A model generated the notes under the pieces. That model worked only from the letters and a program-made list of their open reading frames with translations, searched no databases and had not been told where the DNA came from. Shown one piece after another: positions 16,075 to 23,682 of a stretch of DNA of 23,727 bases. Positions within the stretch are counted from its first letter, which is position 1, and each line of letters opens with the position of its first letter. A program made the translations under genes and the position numbers. The stretch comes from a virus, in the IMG/VR virus record IMGVR_UViG_3300020438_000278, positions 1 through 23,727 of that record, one strand, 5' to 3'.

Positions 16075-16163
16075 TTAAGAATCCAGATAAATTTTGCAGT
16101 TTGGGCGTAACCCTTACTCTCCCTATTCGGCGTAACCTATTGGAGGAGTCATTGCTATATATA
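16075..16163 (-). promoter_or_regulatory. Leader region before the capsid gene with 9-bp direct repeats
   Basis: 89 bases between scaffold stop and capsid start. On the minus strand GGTTACGCC occurs twice (16137-16129 and 16112-16104), 25 bases apart, with GGGAGAGTAAG between. An AT-rich GCTAATATATATAGC imperfect palindrome spans the scaffold stop. It may be a promoter, operator or RNA processing site for the abundant capsid message. No convincing -35/-10 pair is found. Confidence 0.35.
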
Positions 16164-16856
16164 TTAGCGGCTTTCGGCCATTTCCCTATACTTTCTCCAA
16201 ACTTCTGCGCCTTGTTGTCTATAAATCCTTGTCTGTTCGTCCATATTTTGTGTTTCAGGTAAGAAATATTTCAAGTCACCTTCTGATATTTTGCTACCCG
16301 AAACAGTTCCACCGCCCACTGCGCCACTGCCTCTTGCAATAGGCTTTTTAACAACCCATTTTGTTCTATCGTTTGCAGCAAGTTTCTTTTGGACAGCTTC
16401 TTCTACTGTCATCCGACTAAATTCATCAACATATACAACAGAACCATCTTCTCCTACTTCAAATTTATCTTTACCTAATTTCTCTAACGCATAATCTGTA
16501 TCATGCACCGCATTAGATAAAGCAGCCATAGCAGGTGAGATCAATTCGAGATCACGAATCTTCGCCTCAAGCTTTTTGATCTTGTCGTCTTTATCTTTTA
16601 CAGCATCACGGAATTGGCCCTCCCTTGATTCCAATGCCTTTGAGTAATCACCTTTGGCCTCTAATTCTTTCTGCTCTGCCTTTTGTTTAAAATCAAGTAA
16701 TTCTTGATAATCAGCAGGAACATCAGGCGTTTCTTTTTTCTTTAATTTGCCTATTAGTTCAAAGTTTTTTTTCTCTAATCCCTCAATGCTTCTTTTTAGT
16801 GCATCAAGTTCAGATGGATCAACAGCCGTAGGCTCTTGAATGTTTTCGTCAGACAT
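16164..16856 (-). CDS. Capsid scaffolding protein (230 aa)
   Basis: The protein is highly charged with heptad-like Leu/Lys/Glu pattern over residues about 15-110 (ELDALKRSIEGLEKKNFEL, DKDDKIKKLEAKIRDLEL), that is, a coiled coil. A middle acidic part (GKDKFEVGEDGSVVYVDEF), a Gly-rich linker (about 185-198) and a basic C-terminus (EVWRKYREMAESR) follow. This three-part build and the place just before the major capsid gene fit phage scaffolds whose basic C-terminus binds the capsid shell. It has no Ser-His-Asp protease signature. The start is 59 bases from the divergent + strand gene. Confidence 0.83.
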   Translation of the reverse strand: MSDENIQEPTAVDPSELDALKRSIEGLEKKNFELIGKLKKKETPDVPADYQELLDFKQKAEQKELEAKGDYSKALESREGQFRDAVKDKDDKIKKLEAKIRDLELISPAMAALSNAVHDTDYALEKLGKDKFEVGEDGSVVYVDEFSRMTVEEAVQKKLAANDRTKWVVKKPIARGSGAVGGGTVSGSKISEGDLKYFLPETQNMDEQTRIYRQQGAEVWRKYREMAESR

Positions 16857-16915
16857 AAATAACCCGTAAGGCCAGTTTTCCTCTAAGTTAGCAGAAACTA
16901 CTAGGAATCAACCCC

Positions 16916-17164
16916 ATGCCTAGCCTAATTAAAAAAGAAGAAGGCTTTACTGTTCGAGAATTAAGAGATTTACTATCAAAAGTTCCAGATGTTGACGGTG
17001 AAGGAAACGAAACAATGGTTTACGTCGTCACAGGAAACGAAATGGCTGACGTTATTACACTAGGTAAAGCCGACAGCCATGATGATGTGTTATTAGTGCC
17101 TGGTTTTTGGGCCAACGTAATGGAAGACCTTGAAACGCTAGACGATTTTATTGCTGACGATTAG
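16916..17164 (+). CDS. Lone + strand small acidic protein (82 aa), TVxEL-type
   Basis: This is the only plus-strand gene in the window. AGGA nine bases before ATG supports the start, and no comparable minus-strand frame exists here. The product is acidic (many Asp/Glu, tail LDDFIADD) and begins with a FTVRELRDLLSKVPDVDGEG segment followed by strands (MVYVVTGNEMADVITLG, DDVLLVPG). This helix-strand pattern is shared by many small phage proteins of unknown role. Its stop overlaps the stop of the basic protein gene on the other strand (TTAG), so the two are convergent and back to back. It looks like a moron-type insertion with its own expression. Function is unknown. Confidence 0.75.
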   Translation: MPSLIKKEEGFTVRELRDLLSKVPDVDGEGNETMVYVVTGNEMADVITLGKADSHDDVLLVPGFWANVMEDLETLDDFIADD

Positions 17165-18054
17165 CTATAGCCATACTTATATTTGCGCTTTAAATCTCTT
17201 TTCTTTGTTTTTATCTTGATAAATGTGTTTGTCGTGTTGTCATAAACCTTCCCGCCTCTTCTTTTCTTAACGCCACGCGGTTGCTTGTTTCCACCACCTA
17301 ATGCCTTAAATGTAGCTTTTCCATCGTTTTTGAAACTACCTGCAAACTTTCTAGCCGCTTTTGCATCTTTATAGATAAAAGCACTAGGAGATTTATCTCC
17401 TTTTGATTGAGCTAAGACTCTATAAGTTGGTTGGTTTTTGCTTCTTTTTTTATATGCTGTTTTAGCAGCACTTGTCTTTGTCTTACTTATCTTTCCTTTA
17501 GGAGTCTTAAATACTCCCTGTTCCATTCGCTTCGCTTTAGTCTTCTTCAATATTCTTTCTTTTGCTTGCTTTGCTTCCTGCTTAGGCTTATAAGAAGCTC
17601 TTGCCTTTGCTCCCTTCCTGATCTCAGCTTTTGCTCTTCTTTCTCCTCTTCTTATCTTTGCAGAAGATACCGCATCCTTTCTAACTGCTGATCCTTTAGG
17701 AGCCTTTCTAGCGGCTGCAAATTTCTTAGAAGAAGCAAGCTTATTAGGATTTGCTGCCCCTCTTTTTGCTTTTGCTGCACCTTTTCCAGTCAACCTATTA
17801 CTTACACGAGTCATTCCTGACTTCGCGCCACCTAATTGTCTATTCGCATAGGCTGATCTTCTTGCATCTCCTCCTTTCGCTGCTCCAGAAGCAGCTTTCT
17901 TTGCTTCTCTTAGCTTCCCTGCCTGATTCTTATAAGCCGCCCTTGCTTTTACATTCTTAGCTGACTTGCCTACTTTCCCGCCACCGCCAAAACTTCCTCC
18001 TCCTCCAGAAGAAGCAAAGCGGCCTATCTTATCCCTGACATATCGACGCGCCAT
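17161..18054 (-). CDS. Extremely basic, histone H1-like virion-region protein (297 aa)
   Basis: I choose ATG at 18054 (MARRYVRDKIGRFAS); a TTG two codons earlier is possible. By my count Lys+Arg are about 90 residues against about 14 Asp+Glu, a net charge near +76. Residues 1-30 hold a YVRDKIGRFASS motif and a Gly-rich run. Residues 30-200 are low-complexity Lys/Ala/Gly/Ser/Arg without long hydrophobic segments, like histone H1 or bacterial HctB. The last 100 residues look more folded (YRVLAQSKGDKSPSAFIYKD, VYDNTTNTFIKIKTKKRDLK). There is no enzymatic motif. It lies between the MuF protein and scaffold, so a packaged DNA-condensing or internal head protein is plausible. Alternatives are an RNA/ribosome binder or a scaffold partner. 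Confidence 0.75.
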   Translation of the reverse strand: MARRYVRDKIGRFASSGGGGSFGGGGKVGKSAKNVKARAAYKNQAGKLREAKKAASGAAKGGDARRSAYANRQLGGAKSGMTRVSNRLTGKGAAKAKRGAANPNKLASSKKFAAARKAPKGSAVRKDAVSSAKIRRGERRAKAEIRKGAKARASYKPKQEAKQAKERILKKTKAKRMEQGVFKTPKGKISKTKTSAAKTAYKKRSKNQPTYRVLAQSKGDKSPSAFIYKDAKAARKFAGSFKNDGKATFKALGGGNKQPRGVKKRRGGKVYDNTTNTFIKIKTKKRDLKRKYKYGYS

Positions 18055-18081
18055 AACCAAAAATCAAACATTACAGGTAGT

Positions 18082-18098
18082 TTAACCGTTACGGCTAA
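18082..18098 (-). other. Short hairpin in the gap before the basic protein gene
   Basis: On the minus strand TTAGCCG TAA CGGTTAA forms a 7-pair stem (one G-U) with a 3-base loop, 27 bases before the start of the basic protein gene. No T run follows, so it is not a normal terminator. It may protect or process the message. Confidence 0.35.
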
Positions 18099-18107
18099 CC
18101 TTTGCTA

Positions 18108-18299
18108 CTAATCAAAATACTTTTCTACAAGTTCAAAATCTTCACTACTGTCGCATGAAAGAATTAAGCCTTCTACCAACTCTCCCAATAAATCCTTCTC
18201 TATGCCTTTTGCTTTTTTTATTGCATCCGCCAAAAGACTAGGGACATTCTTGTCCCGTGGAAACCTATTCGTCATTTTGACAGCTTCTTCGTAAGTCAT
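18108..18299 (-). CDS. Small protein coupled to the MuF gene (63 aa), unknown
   Basis: The ATG overlaps the MuF stop as ATGA, so translation is likely coupled to it. The product is mostly helical: MTYEEAVKMTNRFP, then VPSLLADAIKKAKGIEKDLLGELVEGLIL and an acidic C-terminus (SSEDFELVEKYFD). It has no signal peptide or membrane segment. I recognise no family. Because it follows directly after the MuF-peptidase gene, a chaperone, inhibitor or immunity-type partner of that protein is conceivable, but this rests on position only. Confidence 0.65.
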   Translation of the reverse strand: MTYEEAVKMTNRFPRDKNVPSLLADAIKKAKGIEKDLLGELVEGLILSCDSSEDFELVEKYFD

Positions 18300-20530
18300 A
18301 ACAACTTCAAAGCTTTTTCTAGGTTATCATCAACCCATTGATAAAGCTTAGGAGCTTTTAATTGTAAACCTTCAGGATCAAGAACATAAACAGTAAAAGC
18401 TTCTGCAAACTGTTCAAACCTATTCTTAGAAGCATATTTTGTAACGTAAGTCATAGCTTTAGGATCAAAAGCAAAAGGATAAGCCGCACCTCCAGAGCCT
18501 TTGAAATGGACTTGATGGCCAATTTCGTGAATCATCGTAGACAACCATGAAATATCTCTATCCTGTGCTGCACTTACTGAAGGGAGCTTTTTTTCTTTAA
18601 AAATATACTCTTTTAAAGGGTTAGAAAGATCCCTAGCTTTTTGATCTAAAATTCCTTTTGCTGCTTTTTTAAATTCTTTAATATCTTTTTTTGTCAACAA
18701 ACGAGAAGTCTCCCTAAGTTTTGTATTGACGACAGAACTGCAAGCGGTTGTATATCCTGAATAAGTTTTTCCACAAGGTTTTAATATATTTTTAAGAACA
18801 TGAACATAAGCTTTTTCATCACCCTCTTTTATAGCTTTCTTTGAATATTCAAAGAATTTCCTTGAGTCTTCAAATTTCAAAGATTCAGGATAAGCATCAA
18901 AAGCCTTTTGAGTTGTTTTCAATTGATCTTCTATTACTTTCTTGCTATATCTTTTGACTTGTTTTTTGTTCCACCTTTCGCCACTCATTGCGAAATTATT
19001 AACTTGATTGCTTTTCTCTAAGAATTTACGCATCTTTTTACTGTTTTGGGCTGTTAAACCACCTTCGGCTTCTAAATTTTTCAATGTTTCTATAGTCATT
19101 TTTTCAATTCCTCCGAATTTTTCCACATAGGCTTCAACGGCTTGAGTGCTATGAATTTTTCCAACGGTGAAAGTCTCTTTTGCTTGTGCTGCTCTTGCTG
19201 CTTCTGCAAACTTCTCTAACTGCTTTTGATTCTTGATAACAATCGTTGGTTTCGAAGCGGTGATGCTTGTCAGTTTTGGATAACGCTTCTGCAATTGCGC
19301 CAAGCTGATTTCTGTTCCATCCGTTCTTACAAACTTTTTAATTGCTTCATCAGGTCCATACTTTTTAGCTAAACGATTAAAATATTTAGCCTTACCTTCT
19401 CCTAATGCTTCAATCTGTCTTGGTCCAGGTGTGAATTGAGATAACTTCCCTGACTTAGTTTTAGCCCTTTGTCCATGCAACCATTTCCCATAAGTAGTGT
19501 CAGCAGGAACCATCCCTCCTGTTGCGGCTCTTTTCCCTTCGGCTGGATCATCAAATTTTAACTTTGGATATTTCTTCCTCAAGCCATCCCAGTCAATAAC
19601 AGCAACAGTTGTTGACCTGCAATTAAAATGCTGTGGTGGTTCTGGCCCTTTGTCATATTCAAACTCTTGTCCATCAAGTGATGCACATAAAGCCGAGGTT
19701 CTACTATCTAACGTCGCAACATAACGGTACTTCTCTGTTACATCTTCATTTGCTTTATAAACTTGCTTACTTGCTGCATTAGAAACCTGATTAACACTTG
19801 TTCTAACAACTGTCCTGATCTGATGCCTAGCCATTTTAAAGCCAGCGTCACCAGATAACGCCGCTTGTAATGGTGTTCCAGCTCTTTGACCAAACTCCAA
19901 ATTACCCATTAACTGTCGAACAATATCTTCTGTAGGTTCACCAGATAAAAGACCTGTTCTAACCGTTTGCTTAAAGTTACTCAGCTCCCTAGAGGCAATT
20001 CCTCTAAATGCTTTCTCAACAGTGTCACCGTTAGGCAGTGTTAATTGTGCTCCTTGCGCTGCTGTTAAATCAAACGGGCCTGTTGCTCTTAACGTGACAA
20101 CACTAGGGTCTTTTGTGACTACAGCTTTCGCAAAGTCTGGACTTACTGCAACAGTTTGAACGCTATAACCTGCTGGATTTAATTCGCTTCTTAATACTCC
20201 ACTAGGTAATGCCTTTTCTATTTGACTTTCTACAAAACCAGCTTGAACATCTGCAATTCCTTCTAACTCCTTAATCATCACCGCAACACTTTCTTTTCTC
20301 CAAGTACCTAGTGATTCTTTTGTCTGTTTCAATAATGCTCTTAATCTTGCGGCTTTATATGACGGCTTCTCTGAATCATCAATCTTTGCTAACTGCTCAA
20401 TTGCACGAACAAGAACTTTTTTATTAGCTTTTACAAGTCTATTTTGAACCCCATTACTAAAGCGATTTAAGTCAATAGCGTTCCGATACAGAATCGCTGG
20501 TGTGCCTTCTTTCTTTATTTGCGGGGCCAT
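18296..20530 (-). CDS. MuF (SPP1 gp7-like) head morphogenesis protein with C-terminal zinc metallopeptidase-like domain (744 aa)
   Basis: Residues 1-230 form a charged helical region like the portal-binding N-terminus of MuF proteins. The MuF core is at about 235-315: VVRTSVNQVSNAASKQVYK, VATLDSRTSALCASLDGQEF and PPQHFNCRSTTVAVI (Cys304). A spacer follows (350-640; basic, helical, with a Cys586/Cys597 pair). The C-terminal 100 residues hold IHEIGHQVHF with H668, E669, H672, then NRFEQFAEAF at 703-712 where E706 or E710 can be the third ligand, and APKLYQWVDDNL. This HExxH...E order resembles anthrax-lethal-factor-like/zincin domains found in toxins. Typical MuF proteins are 300-450 residues, so the tail is an extra domain. 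It would sit inside the head near the portal and may be injected. Effector or maturation function is not proven. Confidence 0.85.
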   Translation of the reverse strand: MAPQIKKEGTPAILYRNAIDLNRFSNGVQNRLVKANKKVLVRAIEQLAKIDDSEKPSYKAARLRALLKQTKESLGTWRKESVAVMIKELEGIADVQAGFVESQIEKALPSGVLRSELNPAGYSVQTVAVSPDFAKAVVTKDPSVVTLRATGPFDLTAAQGAQLTLPNGDTVEKAFRGIASRELSNFKQTVRTGLLSGEPTEDIVRQLMGNLEFGQRAGTPLQAALSGDAGFKMARHQIRTVVRTSVNQVSNAASKQVYKANEDVTEKYRYVATLDSRTSALCASLDGQEFEYDKGPEPPQHFNCRSTTVAVIDWDGLRKKYPKLKFDDPAEGKRAATGGMVPADTTYGKWLHGQRAKTKSGKLSQFTPGPRQIEALGEGKAKYFNRLAKKYGPDEAIKKFVRTDGTEISLAQLQKRYPKLTSITASKPTIVIKNQKQLEKFAEAARAAQAKETFTVGKIHSTQAVEAYVEKFGGIEKMTIETLKNLEAEGGLTAQNSKKMRKFLEKSNQVNNFAMSGERWNKKQVKRYSKKVIEDQLKTTQKAFDAYPESLKFEDSRKFFEYSKKAIKEGDEKAYVHVLKNILKPCGKTYSGYTTACSSVVNTKLRETSRLLTKKDIKEFKKAAKGILDQKARDLSNPLKEYIFKEKKLPSVSAAQDRDISWLSTMIHEIGHQVHFKGSGGAAYPFAFDPKAMTYVTKYASKNRFEQFAEAFTVYVLDPEGLQLKAPKLYQWVDDNLEKALKLL

Positions 20531-20533
20531 TTA

Positions 20534-21967
20534 TCACTCTTCAACTTGTACTGTTTCTTCTTCTTTTTCCTTCTTCTCAGGTGGCTCCATTTCAATTAAT
20601 CCTGCTACTTGTGTTGCTTCAACTTCTTCTTCAACATCAAACTCATCAGGTAATACATTGCCCTCGGCCAACATCTTTAGCAAGCTTTCTTGGCTGATTG
20701 TATTAGCTGTATAAAGTTGAAGAACGCTGTTGATCTCTTGAGGATCTAAACGAGATGCTAAGAAGTCGCGATTGACATAAGAACTACCCGCCTCAACACC
20801 TAAATAATCAGCATGAAAACGCAAACTATTATCAATTAAATCCTGAACCTGTTGCGCGATATAAAGCATCGTGGCATCTGATTGACTTCTATCAATGGCC
20901 TTAGAAGTCGCCGTCTCGGCACTGAGTTTTTGACCAAGGATTGCGGCGAGGCCCAATTCGTTAATTTGAGACGCTATCTCTTTAAGTCGTTCTTGTTGTG
21001 CTGAAAAACTACTACCGCCTGGTTCTATATATTCAATTCTTGCTTCGGCTGGCATCGCAAAAGCTTCCCCTGGACCAGCACTAATTTCACTATCACTTGG
21101 AGGCATCCCAAAGATAGACAGCATCGGAACAGCCGAGATATGCAAGATATTGTCGTAATCGCTCTGTATTTGATAATGCTTCAAATTTAATTCAGCTATA
21201 TCGCTCATCGGTGGTCTTGATTCCATATATCCAACCTTGTTTGCATATGCAACAGAGAAAGGAATGTAATCAAGTGATGTTGTTCCTTCTTCCTGAATAA
21301 CCCAATCGCTTTTCTCTTTATTCTTACGATGAATTTCAAAGTTTCCTGGCGTTAATACCCTGATCTGTTGAACTTCTTTTACTCCATACAAACCGTCTTC
21401 AACCAACACTTGTTCAGCTAATCGAAGCTGTATTAATTCATCTTTTCCATCTTTCTTTTCTGTTCTCCAACCAATAATGTCCCTTGGTGTGTAAATACTC
21501 CAATATGGACGGCCTTCTCCTGTTTCTAAAGATGGACTATCAACAAGACAGCCAATATGTCCGTACCTGAGAAGCTTGCGCGTTAACTCATAGGTAAATA
21601 TAGAAATATCGTTTCCACTAAGGTCTATATCAAATAAATCTTCTCGTATAACATCAGCAGTGTCATTTAACTGGACAGGTTTACGAGTTAACATACCCGC
21701 CAACATCCTTTCAATTCTGATGAAGTAAGGAGATAAAACACTTCTTGCTAACCGAGCGTCATAACTTAAATCTGATTCGCGTTCTTCTTGTGGAAGATAT
21801 TTTCGATGTTTACTTCTTATCTCATACGTTCCTTGAACAATCGTTTCAGGCAAAATCCAATGCGGCTCTTGATTCAACCATTGCTGGTTAGGGTCAGATA
21901 CCTTATTAACTTTTGCTTCCGCAATACCTCTATAAGTTCTATATCCACTGTATGCACTGAAAGCCAC
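20534..21967 (-). CDS. Portal protein, DUF4055-type (477 aa)
   Basis: It starts with GTG preceded by AAAGAGG ten bases upstream. The portal is the dodecameric ring at one head vertex through which DNA passes. The N-terminal layout (WILPETIVQGTYEIRSKHRKYLPQE, then AGMLTRKP), the YGHIGCLVDSP block (about 130-142), YWSIYTPRDIIGWR, and LGLAAILGQKLSAETATSKA with the following helix are standard for the DUF4055 family. The last 45 residues are very acidic (EEEVEATQV, KEKEEETVQVEE), probably a flexible tail. The stop TGA is followed at once by TAA and the MuF ATG. Its place after the large terminase is the standard order. Confidence 0.87.
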   Translation of the reverse strand: MAFSAYSGYRTYRGIAEAKVNKVSDPNQQWLNQEPHWILPETIVQGTYEIRSKHRKYLPQEERESDLSYDARLARSVLSPYFIRIERMLAGMLTRKPVQLNDTADVIREDLFDIDLSGNDISIFTYELTRKLLRYGHIGCLVDSPSLETGEGRPYWSIYTPRDIIGWRTEKKDGKDELIQLRLAEQVLVEDGLYGVKEVQQIRVLTPGNFEIHRKNKEKSDWVIQEEGTTSLDYIPFSVAYANKVGYMESRPPMSDIAELNLKHYQIQSDYDNILHISAVPMLSIFGMPPSDSEISAGPGEAFAMPAEARIEYIEPGGSSFSAQQERLKEIASQINELGLAAILGQKLSAETATSKAIDRSQSDATMLYIAQQVQDLIDNSLRFHADYLGVEAGSSYVNRDFLASRLDPQEINSVLQLYTANTISQESLLKMLAEGNVLPDEFDVEEEVEATQVAGLIEMEPPEKKEKEEETVQVEE

Positions 21968-21982
21968 GGCGTTAAATCCTCT

Positions 21983-23344
21983 TTAATAGATTCTAATTCC
22001 TGTTCTGCTACCCGCACGGGCATACAGAATAGAGAACTCTCGATATACACAGTATCCTAGTGCGTCATTCATGTGATCGAAACCATTAAGCTTATCTGGT
22101 TGTTGTGTTTTTTCATCCCATGATTGAAGTTCAAGGCACTCAATCACACGTCGCACACGGGAGCTAACCTCCAACCTTGATTCTCCCTTGGAGTTACATA
22201 AAAGATTTTGTAAAGTCTGGACTCGATCTTTGATTGCGGGGTTTGCTCGCGGCGACATGTTTTCAAAGCCGTAAGATTGGAGTATGGATATATCTGTCCT
22301 AGAGGCGTTTGCGTTGGTTGAGCGTTGCGAGCCTGAAGCATCTGGAAATACCTGAATTTTACGATCTGGATAACGCCTAACGATTTCCTGAGCTAGTGCG
22401 TCAGTGTCGTGAGCTTTCGCTATTTCATCTATTATGACGAGCTTATTTCCGTCCCGCACACATACGACAGCGTTTGTATTATCTACGTTGAAATCAATGC
22501 CTATTTTGAGAATTGAATCACTGTAATCTGGGAAATCATCTTTAACGTGAATATCCCTAGAGAACCGATCATATACAGCTCCAGTGGTTAGGTTGACCCA
22601 TTGCCCCAGCAAGTAAGCCTTTATTAATTGTTCCGAGTAATTAGATTTAAGACTTTCGATGAATCCGTCAGGAAGAAAAGGATTATCCATGCTGCGGGCC
22701 TGTATTAATGCGGTGTCTTCTGTTGCTTCCTTGTCGAATGTATGAAACGCCCACCCATATCCTTCTGGGGTTGTTGAAGCATAGAACTGTTGATTGTTTC
22801 CCGATCTCAATCTTGCCAGTGCCATATTCATGGCATTTGTAGCTTCACCCATTGGGATCGTATCGGCCTCATCAAAGCCAACGGCGCATAAGTTTTGACC
22901 GCGTAAGCGTTGATAAGTCAGGATCGTTCTAAGCAATATTTGATGATTTCCTTCAGCAAAATGAAGCGTATATTCAGGCAAAGGACTTGCCCTAAAAGTG
23001 AAAGGAATTTCCCACTGGTCTAATAAATCATTAAGCGTTCGGATCAGAATATCCCGAACCATAGGCGCGGTTGGCTCGAAGACAGCACTAACAAAACCAA
23101 CATTATCGGCGGCAATCATGCAAGCCTTAGCAACCAAGCCATGCGTTTTTCCTGCTCCGAACCCACACACAAGGCCCAATTTTCTCGATTCCGTGTTCAG
23201 GCAGAATTTCTCCTGGTGCGGTAAGAGTCCTTCAAGTATTCGCGCCTTTACTTCTTCTGCTGTTGGCAAACTATTAATAGAAGATTGATAAGCAAAAGCG
23301 GTAAGCGGTTCGTTATCACATATTCCGGCAATTAATGAAGTCAA
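21983..23344 (-). CDS. terL: Terminase large subunit (453 aa)
   Basis: This is the DNA-packaging motor. Walker A is GFGAGKT at 61-67, Walker B is CAVGFDEA at 153-160 with D158/E159, and coupling motif residues STTPEG lie at 190-195. The nuclease domain keeps D284 (KIGIDFNVDN), D335 (VFPDASGS) and D427 (FDHMNDALGY), so both activities look intact. Total length is typical. It starts at TTG whose TTGA overlaps the stop of terS; a second in-frame TTG lies at codon 26. No ATG exists before the ATPase core. Lacking recognisable cos or pac data, the packaging type is not decided. Confidence 0.93.
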   Translation of the reverse strand: MTSLIAGICDNEPLTAFAYQSSINSLPTAEEVKARILEGLLPHQEKFCLNTESRKLGLVCGFGAGKTHGLVAKACMIAADNVGFVSAVFEPTAPMVRDILIRTLNDLLDQWEIPFTFRASPLPEYTLHFAEGNHQILLRTILTYQRLRGQNLCAVGFDEADTIPMGEATNAMNMALARLRSGNNQQFYASTTPEGYGWAFHTFDKEATEDTALIQARSMDNPFLPDGFIESLKSNYSEQLIKAYLLGQWVNLTTGAVYDRFSRDIHVKDDFPDYSDSILKIGIDFNVDNTNAVVCVRDGNKLVIIDEIAKAHDTDALAQEIVRRYPDRKIQVFPDASGSQRSTNANASRTDISILQSYGFENMSPRANPAIKDRVQTLQNLLCNSKGESRLEVSSRVRRVIECLELQSWDEKTQQPDKLNGFDHMNDALGYCVYREFSILYARAGSRTGIRIY

Positions 23345-23682
23345 CTTAATTCAAACCTCAACAACCGAGCTTGTAATTCCACAGCGCGTAAGGCTGCCTG
23401 ATGATTACCACGTTTTGCGGCTTGCGCTTCATAATTTTGAAGACGGCTAAGGGCAGACAATAACCATTGTGGCCTCTCAATTTCAGAGTCTAATTGAACC
23501 AATATTCTTGCCCGTTTTATATAATTTTCTGCCTGTCTTAAACCAACACTATAATTTTCCGAACAGTATTGAACGACCTGAGTTTTACTTTGACCGTTAA
23601 TCAATAAGTTGTAGACAGAATTAACCCTGCAATCAATTTCTCTGTCTGTTGCTTTTTTACCCATAGGCAAAATATAACTCAT
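23341..23682 (-). CDS. terS: Terminase small subunit (113 aa)
   Basis: This is the DNA recognition partner of the large subunit. An N-terminal helix-turn-helix-like segment (LLINGQSKTQVVQYCSENYS, then LRQAENYIKRARILV, about residues 26-62) is followed by a helical oligomerisation part rich in Gln/Ala/Leu (RLQNYEAQAAKRGNHQAALRAVEL). Length and place right before terL agree. The first ATG overlaps the preceding stop as ATGA; an internal ATG at codon 7 (MGKKATDREID) is an alternative start. Confidence 0.82.
   Translation of the reverse strand: MSYILPMGKKATDREIDCRVNSVYNLLINGQSKTQVVQYCSENYSVGLRQAENYIKRARILVQLDSEIERPQWLLSALSRLQNYEAQAAKRGNHQAALRAVELQARLLRFELS

Noticed and set aside
16741-16915. Sigma-70 promoter for the plus-strand gene
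   Set aside because: TTGAAT near 16836 is a fair -35 box but no -10 box lies at 16-18 bases; not listed as a feature.
17431-17960. Cys/Leu/Phe-rich plus-strand frames opposite the H1-like gene
   Set aside because: AAG/AGA-rich lysine and arginine codons always give Leu/Phe/Ser-rich antisense frames; no start signals.
20500-20714. Leu/Ser-rich plus-strand frames that could look like membrane proteins
   Set aside because: They are antisense to the acidic Glu/Lys-rich portal C-terminus, which turns into Leu/Ser/Phe codons on the other strand.
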